From Pseudoxanthomonas suwonensis (GTDB taxonomy: Bacteria; Pseudomonadota; Gammaproteobacteria; Xanthomonadales; Xanthomonadaceae), in assembly GCA_030535605.1 (NCBI GenBank), contig JAUNRQ010000011.1, forward strand, positions 1 through 45,888: a stretch of DNA of 45,888 nucleotides, given 5' to 3'. How positions within the stretch are numbered: the stretch's first letter is position 1; every line of letters begins with the position of its first letter. Below, in pieces: positions 1 through 8,513 of the stretch. The notes under the pieces are model-generated. The model did no database searches. It was given only the letters and a program-made list of their open reading frames with translations, and was not told the origin of the DNA. The position numbers and the translations under genes were made by a program.

Positions 1-258
1 CCTCGGGAAAGCGTACGAGAAAATTCCACTTCTGACGTCAGCTAACCTGTGGGGGATTACCGATCCACCTGCGGGGCAATCGTGGGTTGGTTACGCGGTC
101 CCACTCAAGCCAACCCCATACCTCTGGCTGACTCGTATAGAGGACGCTTCAACTCCTTCATGTTCAAAGGAAGGCCCGGAGTGCCTACCTTTGCAGGGAA
201 CATCCAAGCCGGAGGGGGTTACCGGCCCCTGCCTGATCGCGCCAGTCGACGTCAGCAC
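1..258. other. Window edge, no gene supported
   Basis: This stretch lies downstream of the minus-strand TonB-dependent receptor. A plus-strand open frame crosses it, but that frame runs antisense into the receptor, has no recognisable family signature and no convincing ribosome binding site. I see no RNA gene or clear terminator. Base composition is close to that of the receptor gene and less GC-rich than the rest of the window. Confidence 0.5.
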
Positions 259-3057
259 TCAGAACCGGAAGCGAACGCCCGCTACATACTGGCGGCCCAC
301 CACATCGTACAAAGCGCGCGTGGTGCCGTAACCGCCCACACCATTGATCGGGGGGTCCTTGTCAGCCAAGTTTTTGATGCTAGCAAACAGCGTGACGTTT
401 TGCCCAGTGTCGCGTGACAGGTCGTAGCTGCCCCCTATATCCAAATACGTGCGCCCCGAATGCTCCAGAATATTGAGGTCTTTGTGTGTCCAAGTGTGAT
501 CGATCTTGCCCCCTCCTACGTGTCGTGCCGCGGCATTGAAGTGCCACTGCCCGAAGCTCCATCGCGCAGACAGGTTCCCGCGCCAGTATGGTTGCCCACC
601 AAGCGCGCTCACGGTGGGCTGGGTAGTCTGCCCGGCCATCTCCGAAACGGTTAGGCCGTCGTCCAAGGTAAGTGTGTCGATGTACGAAACTAGTGCGCGC
701 AGGATCAGATCCCCGAACGAAATTTCAGGACGCCAAGTCACCTCGAGGTCCGTGCCGCGCAAATGCAACTGCTCAAGATTTTGTGGGCTGACTTGGACAG
801 AGGCAATTCGACCGGTGTCCGGGTTCCGGGTAAGCAACCCACACACCTGCGGATGAGTGGAATAGCACCGCTCTACCGTGTCGGCCGCGGCCAAAGTGAT
901 CAACGCGTTGTCCATTCGCACGTCATAGTAGTCCAGCGAGAAACCGAGCTTCTCGCTGGGCGTAACCACCACACCAAAGGTCAGAGAGTCGGCTTCTTCC
1001 GGAAGAAGGTCACGATTACCCGAGGAGATATTCTGGACTGAGTATCTCAGGTTGAGCTCGGGATCGAACACGGTCAGCAGTGAGGTGGACCCAAGTGAGA
1101 ACATGTCGTTAAGCGAAGGAGCGCGGATGTCGCGGGATTGCGCGGCGCGCAAGCGCAGAAATTCGTTAACATTCCAACTGAACCCCGCTTTCCACGTGGA
1201 CACAGTGCCTGACAGGCTGTAGTCGGTCAGGCGCGCTGCAAGATTAATGTCTAGACTACGAGCCATTCGAGCATCTGACAGTAGAGGGATTACCGTCTCA
1301 GCAAATAACTCCTTGACGGACTGCTCGCCGTCGAACGGAACACCATTGCCGCTGGCAAACGCAGCGGCTTGCGACAACTCGTCTGTCATCAAATTTACGC
1401 TATCACGGCGCCACTCCACACCGGCAGCCAGCGATACGATGCCCGCGGACAGTTCGTAAACGTCACCACTCAATGTGAATGCCGCCGCTTGCTGCCGCAG
1501 TTTGGTGTTCTTCCACGCATCCGCTAGTACGTAATCTAGCGAAGCTTGGGACATCTGGTGCTCACCAAACAGATTCAATGGCATGCAACCTTGGGTCCGC
1601 GCTTCCGCGCTGCGGCAAACTGCTTCGCCCGTGACCGGGTCGGTGGTGACATCACGCGCGAAGTTGTAATGAGGGGTGATACGGTGACCTCTATTATAGA
1701 CCATTAACTCTGTCTCACCCATCGTGTAATAGGCGTCCCAACTCCAGTTGTCGCCTAGGAAGCCTTCAAGACCCGCTGCCAATCGCTTAACAGTGGTGCT
1801 GCGATCAGTCATGGACTGGCCGTAATCGCGGCTATAGCGCCCCATACGGATACTTGCAAGACCTAGCTCGTCCATTCTATGGGCTACAGATTCGGGGATG
1901 AACGGATTATCCCGGAGGATAGTGATGTTGCTTTCCGAGCGCACCAGCGATGGACTTACACCCTTGGAGCGCCCCCAAGAAGCCTCGACAAACGCGTTGG
2001 TGCTGTCGGTAAAGTCAAATGCTGCTCGTGCGTACGCGACTCGGCGCTCCGCCGGTGCCTGCATTGGCAGGTTTTCGATACCGAGACTACCGTCGCCTCC
2101 GCGCATGGTGGACGCAGTAAGCAGATCACCGTAGTTAAACTGATACGGATTGCCATCTGCATCGAACGCCGTTCCCGCCAGAGGTCCGCTGTTGATCAGG
2201 CCGCCATAGGACATCACCGAAGAGCGCCCATTCTGAATAAGCAATTGGCGAGGCTCGTCATTGGTCTCAGTATAGGCGGGATTCGCAATTTTGGTCCATC
2301 CGCCCCAATGTCGCGCTTTCATACGTTGGATGCCCTCATCGTGGTGCGCGTCCAGCGAGACGATGACGTGACCACGGTCATTAGCGAATCCTTTGCCCCA
2401 TGTCAGTGAAAGGCGTTCATTCTTACGGTCGCCCTGCGCAGATATTCCACCCTCAACGACCCCCCTGATACCCAGGAAGTCGTGGTCTAGAATCAGGTTG
2501 GCCACGCCGGCTACGGCATCGGACCCCCAGGCGGCCGAGGCGCCGCCTGTCACCACTTCTACCTTATCCACCATTCCCTGGGGGATCATATTCATGTCCA
2601 CCGCCCCTTCCACGTGCGTGGGAGTGAAGCGTCGGCCGTCGACCAGAACCAGGGCACGACGGAAGCCTAACCCGCGGAGGTCCAGGAAGTTGCCACCCGT
2701 GAAGTTGGAGTTGTTAGTGGTACTTGTCTGCGTCATCGAGGGGCGTACCGAGGGCAACTCATTGATAGTGTCCGCGATGTTGAGGTTGCCAGCCGCCTCG
2801 AGGGCGTCCCGATCCACCACAGTGGTTGGTGTGGGCGCTTCGAATCCTTCGCGTACCACGCGCGATGCAGTGACTTGCACTGCATCCAGTTGCTTGGGCA
2901 TATCTTGGTTCGTTTGGCTCGCCGGCGTAGGGGCAGCGGATTGCGCTACCGCTTGACCAACGGCGGATACCAACGCAACTACGCAACCAAGCGCAAACTT
3001 TGCCTTGCGTGGTGTCCGCTGACGGAAGGCCTTACAGCGTCGCGCTTTGTAGGACAT
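259..3057 (-). CDS. TonB-dependent outer-membrane receptor
   Basis: A 932-residue outer-membrane receptor that should take up a bulky substrate using TonB-derived energy. The start at 3057 is preceded by GGGAGAAG at good spacing; an upstream in-frame start at 3207 would add 50 residues that do not look like a signal peptide. Residues 1-40 form a long, basic signal peptide ending near 'AVAQS'. A TonB-box-like segment 'LDAVQVTASR' follows. The plug domain (about 70-200) carries 'LDLRGLGFRRALVLVDGRR' and 'VVTGGASAAWGSDAVAGVAN', and the C-terminus ends in Phe, as expected for BamA recognition. The substrate cannot be read from the sequence; such plugs belong to a broad class that includes peptide and carbohydrate receptors. 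It lies downstream of a secreted serine hydrolase on the same strand (221-base gap), and both are less GC-rich than the window as a whole, which suggests joint acquisition. Confidence 0.93.
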   Translation of the reverse strand: MSYKARRCKAFRQRTPRKAKFALGCVVALVSAVGQAVAQSAAPTPASQTNQDMPKQLDAVQVTASRVVREGFEAPTPTTVVDRDALEAAGNLNIADTINELPSVRPSMTQTSTTNNSNFTGGNFLDLRGLGFRRALVLVDGRRFTPTHVEGAVDMNMIPQGMVDKVEVVTGGASAAWGSDAVAGVANLILDHDFLGIRGVVEGGISAQGDRKNERLSLTWGKGFANDRGHVIVSLDAHHDEGIQRMKARHWGGWTKIANPAYTETNDEPRQLLIQNGRSSVMSYGGLINSGPLAGTAFDADGNPYQFNYGDLLTASTMRGGDGSLGIENLPMQAPAERRVAYARAAFDFTDSTNAFVEASWGRSKGVSPSLVRSESNITILRDNPFIPESVAHRMDELGLASIRMGRYSRDYGQSMTDRSTTVKRLAAGLEGFLGDNWSWDAYYTMGETELMVYNRGHRITPHYNFARDVTTDPVTGEAVCRSAEARTQGCMPLNLFGEHQMSQASLDYVLADAWKNTKLRQQAAAFTLSGDVYELSAGIVSLAAGVEWRRDSVNLMTDELSQAAAFASGNGVPFDGEQSVKELFAETVIPLLSDARMARSLDINLAARLTDYSLSGTVSTWKAGFSWNVNEFLRLRAAQSRDIRAPSLNDMFSLGSTSLLTVFDPELNLRYSVQNISSGNRDLLPEEADSLTFGVVVTPSEKLGFSLDYYDVRMDNALITLAAADTVERCYSTHPQVCGLLTRNPDTGRIASVQVSPQNLEQLHLRGTDLEVTWRPEISFGDLILRALVSYIDTLTLDDGLTVSEMAGQTTQPTVSALGGQPYWRGNLSARWSFGQWHFNAAARHVGGGKIDHTWTHKDLNILEHSGRTYLDIGGSYDLSRDTGQNVTLFASIKNLADKDPPINGVGGYGTTRALYDVVGRQYVAGVRFRF

Positions 3058-3278
3058 GGCTCTTCTCCCGGGTGTGGTCGACTGACTTGATGCACCCTTG
3101 GCCCGCAACCACAATGAGAGCATTGCGTCCTGTTGCAAGGTCCGGGGTAAAGGTGAAGCTATGAGGTTTACCAGAACAGCGCCACAAAAAATGCGTAGCG
3201 TTGCCATAGACGCGGGTTATGTGCATCCGCGCACCGAATTCCCAACAAGCGTCATGACGGACGCATAAACTGAAGACG

Positions 3279-4715
3279 TTAGGGTACGATACGACGTGCT
3301 TTCAATGCGCTTGCGCGTAGCGTGCCGATGACAAGCACATCCGGGTCGTCGGCCACACGTCGTAGCACGTAGCTGCCTTTGCGATACTCGCCATCGCCGA
3401 CGTGTTCCAGAGTTATCTGGAAACTGGGAATGCGCGCGCCATCCGGCAACGCTGACACCAAGACCGTGTCAGATTGCGTTTGAATGACAACATATCGCAC
3501 AGGAAGACTGGTTGATCTGTAAAGGCCCGTAAGCATCGGCGATGTGGCCGTCGCCGCTGCACCTAGCAGCAACTCAATCACGGCGACGTTCTTATCCAGC
3601 GCCCTGCTTCCACCAATGTTGCAGAAAGTAGCAACGCCCATCCGGTGAGCTGGCAAACGCGTGTACATATGGCGGAATCCTTCCGCACCACCACCGTGCT
3701 CTACCACATGCCTGCCGTTGCGTTGACCTACCATCAACCCCATTGCATAGGCCAACTTGGCCTTACGATCCATTGCGATAGTGACTTGCCCATTGGTGAG
3801 CGAAGCGGGAGTCTCCATTATCGCGCGCAAATCAGGCGTCCACACGCGCTTGCCTACCTCGATATCATATTCGTAGCGCGCTAGGTCGTTAAGGGTCACC
3901 ATCAGGCCACCTGACCCCCCATACCTTGGGTAGGTGTCGCGCACGACCCAACCCCCATTCTGCTCAATATAGCCATGTGCGCGATTGCGATACGGATGTG
4001 GCTCGCCCTCAAGAACGAAGCTGTCGCGCATGCCTATCGGTTGCAGTATATTCTCCTGGATGTAGGTGGCGAAGGACTGACCTGACACCCTCTGCACTAA
4101 CTCGGATAGCAGTAGGTAAGCGCCATTGGAATAGTGAACGCTCGTCCCGGGCACGAAATTGGTCGCCGTCTGCGCTAGTACCAAGTCTAGTGTAGCGGTG
4201 CGCGAGAATGAACCGGCTTGGCCGGGACCATGGACCATGGACACCAGTGCTAATGAATCAATGATGTCTGACGAGTGCTGCAGCAGCATGCGCGGGGTAA
4301 TCTGTTCTTGGTATTGCGGCAACTCCGGCAGCCAAATACGGATGTCTCGATCCAAGTCTAGATCGCCCGCAAGGTGTAATTGCACCACGGCAATGGCAGT
4401 GAACTGCTTGGAGATGGAAGCCGCATAGAACTGCGTATCGCCATCGATGAGAGCACCCGTATCTAGGTTTGCGACGGCATCACTCACCAGATGCTGCAAC
4501 TTGCCTTCACGGTATACTGCCAACGCGCAACCCGGAGCGGGCTTGGTTCTGCCTGTGCCGATGACTGCCCTCAGTTCGATATCGCCCACCTGTGCGCTAG
4601 CCGTGCGCGGAAGCAGGAGCAGGAGTAGGAGCAGAATTGAAAGCATGGTATTTGCTTGGCAAATGACGGAACACCAGCGCAGCGTACGCACTGTTTGATG
4701 GGAGATTACTGACAT
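3279..4715 (-). CDS. Secreted serine hydrolase, class C beta-lactamase/S12 family
   Basis: A 478-residue serine hydrolase of the beta-lactamase/penicillin-binding-protein fold. The family includes esterases, D-aminopeptidases and AmpC-type beta-lactamases, so the substrate is open. The three active-site motifs are visible: S100-I-S-K103 (nucleophile and general base), Y195-S-N197, and H340-G-G in place of the KTG box. The HxG form is common in esterase-like members. GGAGCAGG precedes the ATG at 4715. An internal Met at residue 24 begins a cleaner signal peptide, with nine consecutive Leu then 'PRTASA', so translation could start there. The C-terminal 90 residues look like an extra beta-rich domain, often seen in secreted members. 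It sits between a small ORF and a TonB-dependent receptor in the same direction, which suggests processing of an imported or periplasmic compound. Confidence 0.9.
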   Translation of the reverse strand: MSVISHQTVRTLRWCSVICQANTMLSILLLLLLLLPRTASAQVGDIELRAVIGTGRTKPAPGCALAVYREGKLQHLVSDAVANLDTGALIDGDTQFYAASISKQFTAIAVVQLHLAGDLDLDRDIRIWLPELPQYQEQITPRMLLQHSSDIIDSLALVSMVHGPGQAGSFSRTATLDLVLAQTATNFVPGTSVHYSNGAYLLLSELVQRVSGQSFATYIQENILQPIGMRDSFVLEGEPHPYRNRAHGYIEQNGGWVVRDTYPRYGGSGGLMVTLNDLARYEYDIEVGKRVWTPDLRAIMETPASLTNGQVTIAMDRKAKLAYAMGLMVGQRNGRHVVEHGGGAEGFRHMYTRLPAHRMGVATFCNIGGSRALDKNVAVIELLLGAAATATSPMLTGLYRSTSLPVRYVVIQTQSDTVLVSALPDGARIPSFQITLEHVGDGEYRKGSYVLRRVADDPDVLVIGTLRASALKARRIVP

Positions 4716-4758
4716 GTTCCTGCTCCGGTATGGGTCAGTCGTTTACACAAGGCTTCGA

Positions 4759-4938
4759 TCACGTAAACTCCAAGCGTTCACGAACCCAGTGATGATTGAA
4801 GAAGTCAATGATCAGTGCACCGACATCGATGATCTCGGCAGGTGAATGCGTCACGCATGCCGTCGCAGCTAGCATTGCGATCGCTAGTGCACCTACGAAG
4901 GGCCAACCCGGCACAAAGCCTTCCTCACTAGTCGGCAT
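4759..4938 (-). CDS. Possible small membrane or lipoprotein-like ORF
   Basis: A 59-codon frame that I do not recognise. It is 43 bases upstream of the serine hydrolase and on the same strand. The predicted peptide has a hydrophobic stretch 'GALAIAMLAATAC', resembling a short membrane anchor or a weak lipobox (ATA-C), followed by a tail rich in acidic and aromatic residues. A GTG start at 5025 would give 88 residues but adds a non-hydrophobic, Cys-rich leader. Neither start has a clear ribosome binding site. It may be a real small gene of the island, a peptide precursor or chance; position is the main support. Confidence 0.3.
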   Translation of the reverse strand: MPTSEEGFVPGWPFVGALAIAMLAATACVTHSPAEIIDVGALIIDFFNHHWVRERLEFT

Positions 4939-5025
4939 CGCGATGTGGACGTTCTGAAAGCAGCATCGTGGCGTGGCATCTTCGCCCGGGCCATCCGGGA
5001 TACACCATTGAAAATGCAGCACCAC

Positions 5026-5856
5026 TATATAGCCGCAAGCTATGGGGCGACCTCAGGTTCTCGCGCATCCGAAACAAATTTTCGATAGGGCGCCAGGAGC
5101 AGCATGCTCGCAACGGGCTCGGGCAGCGCGACATCACCCTGCGCGACCACATCTTCATTAATTGAACGCGCCCGTGGATAAGCGCGCGCCTATTAAGCGT
5201 ACTGGCCGGGGAATTACCACCGTTCCGGCGAACCGGCTATCTGCGGCAGGCGTGAAGTTGCCGGCGCAGCGCACTGCAGTTTGCCGCCTCGAATGACTAG
5301 AGCAGGACAGACGCCGTGAGGGTGTCGGGGTGCACGTCAGTGATGTTGGTCTGCAGCGCGGGCTGACGGTGTTGATCCGAGATCGGGTTGACCCTCGTTA
5401 TAACGACGCCCATGAGAAGGCCGAACGAGGCCTTGACGAATGCTCATGTCGAAGAGAATGAAGTTCAGTGCGTAGTTCAAGCGCGGTGCGGTTGAGCGGG
5501 CCACCAGCGGGGTGTGAGTTGTACCCAGGTGGCCCCGGGAGCTGGGTCCGGGACAAGCTGACCCGTTGGAAGCGGCAGTCCCAGCGTCAAGGCAAGGTCC
5601 GCCAGGCGGAGGGCGTTCACACGCCCAGATTTCTATGCAAACTTCTCCTGCCTCACTCCTCGCACACTCGGTTGCTTCCTGCATTCCCACGACCGAGCCG
5701 ATACCCAATGAGCGGTGTCGTGCTCCTGCTCTCACTCGTTCCTCATTCCTCGCCCCCCTGCTCGTTCCTCGGCCCCTGTACCTTCGTCCAGTGCCACCGG
5801 AACCCTTCCGGCGGCACGTTAGAATGGCCGTCCACGAGAAACCCGGGGTCGGTTCG
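5026..5856. other. Gene-poor region with possible gene remnants
   Basis: No complete gene is supported across these 830 bases. Two minus-strand stretches read as protein-like without usable starts: 5040-5189, ending 'REPEVAP', and 5297-5443, containing 'GLLMGVVITRVNPISDQ', which resembles a membrane-protein tail. An overlapping frame next to the second contains 'LNYALNFILF', as if frameshifted. I could not assign any of them to a family. The right end (5731-5773) holds a pyrimidine-rich repeat also found near 25500-25860. This looks like a junction between an acquired segment and the core chromosome. Confidence 0.5.
5731..5773. repeat. Pyrimidine-rich dispersed repeat, copy 1
   Basis: The run begins CTCACTCGTTCC, continues CTCATTCCTCGCCCC and ends with a second CTCGTTCCTCGG. 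Its first 26 bases match 25783-25808 at 24 positions, and the same words occur in inverse orientation at 25501-25580. It lies about 85 bases upstream of scoA. No coding role is evident. Confidence 0.6.
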
Positions 5857-6570
5857 ATGAGTCGCAACAAGGTGTATCCGGATGCACGGGCCGCGTTGGC
5901 CGATGTGGTCGCCGACGGGCAGACGCTCGCGGTGGGGGGCTTCGGCCTCTGCGGTATTCCCGAGGCGTTGATCGCCGCGTTGCGCGATTCCGGTGCCAAG
6001 GACCTGACCGCCATCTCGAACAATGCCGGTGTCGATGGCTTCGGCCTCGGCATGCTGCTGGAAACCCGGCAAATCCGGAAGATGATTTCCTCCTATGTCG
6101 GCGAGAACAAGGAGTTCGAGCGCCAGTTCCTTGCCGGCGAGCTGGAGCTTGAATTCAATCCGCAGGGCACCCTGGCCGAGCGCCTGCGTGCCGGTGGTGC
6201 CGGCATTCCGGCCTTCTTCACCGCGACCGGTTACGGCACGGTGGTGGCCGAGGGCAAGGAAACCCGCGAATTCGATGGCCGCCATTACGTGCTGGAAACC
6301 GCGCTGACCGCCGACGTGTCGCTGGTCAAGGCGTGGAAGGCGGACAAGGTTGGCAACCTGGTTTTCCGCAAGACCGCACGCAACTTCAACCCGGCCTGTG
6401 CCATGGCCGGCAGGGTCTGCATCGTCGAAGTGGAGGAGCTGGTGGACACCGGCAGCATCGACCCGGACCAGGTGCACCTGCCGGGCATCTACGTCGATCG
6501 GATCGTGGTCAACGCCAATCCCGAGAAGCGCATCGAACAACGCACCGTCCGCAAGCAGGAGGGCAACTGA
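5857..6570 (+). CDS. scoA: Succinyl-CoA:3-ketoacid CoA-transferase, subunit A
   Basis: Alpha subunit (237 residues) of the class I CoA-transferase that moves CoA from succinyl-CoA to acetoacetate, opening ketone bodies for use in central metabolism. The N-terminus '[17 protein letters not shown]' followed by '[15 protein letters not shown]' is characteristic of the family, and the length is normal for a stand-alone A subunit. The chosen ATG gives the usual short leader; an in-frame ATG at 5824 would add 11 residues. Its stop codon is separated from the scoB start by a single base, so the two are cotranscribed and probably translationally coupled. The upstream region carries a dispersed repeat rather than an obvious regulator. 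Confidence 0.95.
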   Translation: MSRNKVYPDARAALADVVADGQTLAVGGFGLCGIPEALIAALRDSGAKDLTAISNNAGVDGFGLGMLLETRQIRKMISSYVGENKEFERQFLAGELELEFNPQGTLAERLRAGGAGIPAFFTATGYGTVVAEGKETREFDGRHYVLETALTADVSLVKAWKADKVGNLVFRKTARNFNPACAMAGRVCIVEVEELVDTGSIDPDQVHLPGIYVDRIVVNANPEKRIEQRTVRKQEGN

Positions 6571-6571
6571 G

Positions 6572-7198
6572 ATGGCCTGGAATCGTGAGCAGATGGCGCA
6601 GCGCGCCGCCAAGGAACTGACCGACGGCGCCTACGTCAACCTCGGCATCGGCCTGCCGACGCTGGTGGCCAACTACATCCCCGAGGGCATGGACGTGTGG
6701 CTGCAGAGCGAGAACGGCCTGCTCGGCATCGGGCCGTTCCCGGCCGAGGACGAAGTCGACGCCGACCTGATCAACGCCGGCAAGCAGACCGTCACCGCGA
6801 TGTCGGGTGCCAGCTATTTCGGCAGTCATGACTCCTTCGCCATGATCCGTGGCGGCCACATCGACCTGGCCATCCTCGGCGCGATGGAAGTGACCGACAA
6901 GGGCGACATCGCCAACTGGATGGTGCCCGGCAAGATGGTCAAGGGCATGGGCGGCGCGATGGACCTGGTCGCCGGCGTCAAGCGCGTGGTCGTGCTGATG
7001 GAGCACGTCACCAAGTCCGGCGATCCCAAGATCATCCCCGAGTGCACCCTGCCGCTGACCGGCCTGGGCGTGGTCAGCCGCATCATCACCGACCTTGGCG
7101 TGTTCGATGTCACCGACGCCGGCCTGAAGCTGGTGGAACTGGCCGAAGGCGTCAGCGCAGACGAGGTGAAGGAAAAGACCGGGGTCGCGTTGATCTGA
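6572..7198 (+). CDS. scoB: Succinyl-CoA:3-ketoacid CoA-transferase, subunit B
   Basis: Beta subunit (208 residues) of the same CoA-transferase. It contains '[17 protein letters not shown]' and '[12 protein letters not shown]'; the Glu of the SENG motif is the catalytic residue that forms the glutamyl-CoA thioester in this family. Other conserved stretches are '[14 protein letters not shown]' and 'LPLTGLGVV'. The start lies one base after the scoA stop and GCAGGAGGGC precedes it, a good ribosome binding site. No truncation or missing motif is seen. The next gene, at 8501-7254, converges on it. Confidence 0.96.
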   Translation: MAWNREQMAQRAAKELTDGAYVNLGIGLPTLVANYIPEGMDVWLQSENGLLGIGPFPAEDEVDADLINAGKQTVTAMSGASYFGSHDSFAMIRGGHIDLAILGAMEVTDKGDIANWMVPGKMVKGMGGAMDLVAGVKRVVVLMEHVTKSGDPKIIPECTLPLTGLGVVSRIITDLGVFDVTDAGLKLVELAEGVSADEVKEKTGVALI

Positions 7199-7244
7199 AG
7201 GACACTCGCGGGCACGGCTGCATGATGGAGGCCCGCGCGGCGGC

Positions 7245-7282
7245 CGACCCCGCTCAGCCCTCAGCAGGCTTGACCGGGGTCG
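7245..7282. terminator. Possible stem-loop between convergent genes
   Basis: CGACCCCG at 7245-7252 is complementary to CGGGGTCG at 7275-7282, with a 22-base loop. It lies where scoB and the opposite membrane-protein gene converge and overlaps the 3' end of the latter. There is no U-tract, so the terminator role is only suggested by position. Confidence 0.25.
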
Positions 7283-8501
7283 CGTCTGTCATTGGCGTGA
7301 CCGCCGCATGCCGCATGGCCAGCAGGCACCATAACGGCAGCAGCAAATACATGCCGAGGAAGTAGCGGGGCTGGATCTCGAACACGAGATGCACGCTCCA
7401 GAACGCTGCGATCCACAGCATCGGAAGCAGGTAAAGCGCGGCAGGATGGCCGCGACGGCGCAGGCGCACGGTGGTTGCCGCTGCCAAGGCAAGAATCAAC
7501 AAGGAGATCGCCGGATACAGCAACCGTTCGAACCTGTGGGCCGAGCGGAAACGCTGTTCCAATGCTTCGGATTCGCGTGCTTTTTCGACATTCGGCGCTG
7601 CGCTCAACCAGTACACGGCGAATGGCGAGGGCCGTACGATGCCCGGTATCTTGCATCCGACCACTGAAGCCCAGTGTGCGGGAGGCTGTTCACCAAGGCG
7701 CGTCATGACCGCCTGTCGCAAGGGCATGCCCATGTCGGCAACGGCAGCTTGGCTCGCTTCGACCGACCAGTAGCCGCACCCCGGACCAGTGCCGGACACC
7801 AGCAGCCCGGCGTACAGCGTCACCGCCGAATTGGTGCGGATGGCTTCGCTTTTGCCGACGGCCCTGAATCCGGAGTCGGCCATGAACCCCAGCACCGAAC
7901 CCAGGGCAAGGACCAGAATCAGCCTGCGGGACGGCCTTGCCTGGCGTTGCAGGAGCAGTGGTATCGCCAGCAGGCACAGTGTCCACAGGATGAGCGCGTA
8001 CTGTGGTTTGCTGCAAACGCCGGAGGCGATTAACACGAACGACAAGGCCAGCCATCCGCCGTTGATGCGGCCACCCTCATTGTCACTCCATGCCTTGCCG
8101 GCGGACCACGAGCCGGCTGCCAGCATGGTGGTGGCAAGCCCCAGGAACGGTGTCAGCAACAGCAAATAGGCGATCGTGAGCAGGGTCGGGATCCGATGGC
8201 CGGTCCGGTCGGCGGCCTGCATGACCCACAACAACACCCCGACCGCGACGGCATTGAGCAGGAGCGCAGCGGTCACGGGCGTCATGCCGAGCGCCTTGGG
8301 AATGGCCAGCAGCCACATCGCGACGCCACCGCGCTGGTAGGCGTCGGGCACACCGGCTGCCCGCCAGTAGTACAGCCAATCGCTGTGGGGTTCCGGACGC
8401 AACAGCAGTGCGATGATCACGCCGATGCCGAGAATCGCCGTTCCGGCCAGTGGTGTGAGCCAACGGCTGTTCGCGGGAAGCGTTGTCGGAGGGGTGAACA
8501 A
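7254..8501 (-). CDS. Polytopic membrane protein, GT-C-like
   Basis: A 415-residue inner-membrane protein with roughly nine or ten hydrophobic segments. The topology and the segments 'HSDWLYYW' near residue 40 and 'FEIQPRYFLGMYLLLPL' near the C-terminus resemble GT-C-fold, polyprenyl-phosphate-sugar-dependent glycosyltransferases, where an early acidic loop and a late E-x-x-x-R-Y loop are common. I cannot name a substrate. The only reasonable start is TTG at 8501, twelve bases after the ETF-QO stop, with AGGGACG upstream, so it is probably the distal gene of that transcript. The two have no obvious functional link. Annotation as a hypothetical membrane protein would be equally defensible. Confidence 0.75.
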   Translation of the reverse strand: MFTPPTTLPANSRWLTPLAGTAILGIGVIIALLLRPEPHSDWLYYWRAAGVPDAYQRGGVAMWLLAIPKALGMTPVTAALLLNAVAVGVLLWVMQAADRTGHRIPTLLTIAYLLLLTPFLGLATTMLAAGSWSAGKAWSDNEGGRINGGWLALSFVLIASGVCSKPQYALILWTLCLLAIPLLLQRQARPSRRLILVLALGSVLGFMADSGFRAVGKSEAIRTNSAVTLYAGLLVSGTGPGCGYWSVEASQAAVADMGMPLRQAVMTRLGEQPPAHWASVVGCKIPGIVRPSPFAVYWLSAAPNVEKARESEALEQRFRSAHRFERLLYPAISLLILALAAATTVRLRRRGHPAALYLLPMLWIAAFWSVHLVFEIQPRYFLGMYLLLPLWCLLAMRHAAVTPMTDATPVKPAEG

Positions 8502-8513
8502 GACGCTTCGTCC

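Noticed and set aside
3279..4715. True beta-lactamase resistance gene
   Set aside because: The third motif is HGG, not KTG, and the chain is longer than AmpC; substrate cannot be taken as a beta-lactam.
5337..6053. 238-codon minus-strand frame as a gene
   Set aside because: It overlaps the start of scoA and has no recognisable motif; only small parts may be gene remnants.
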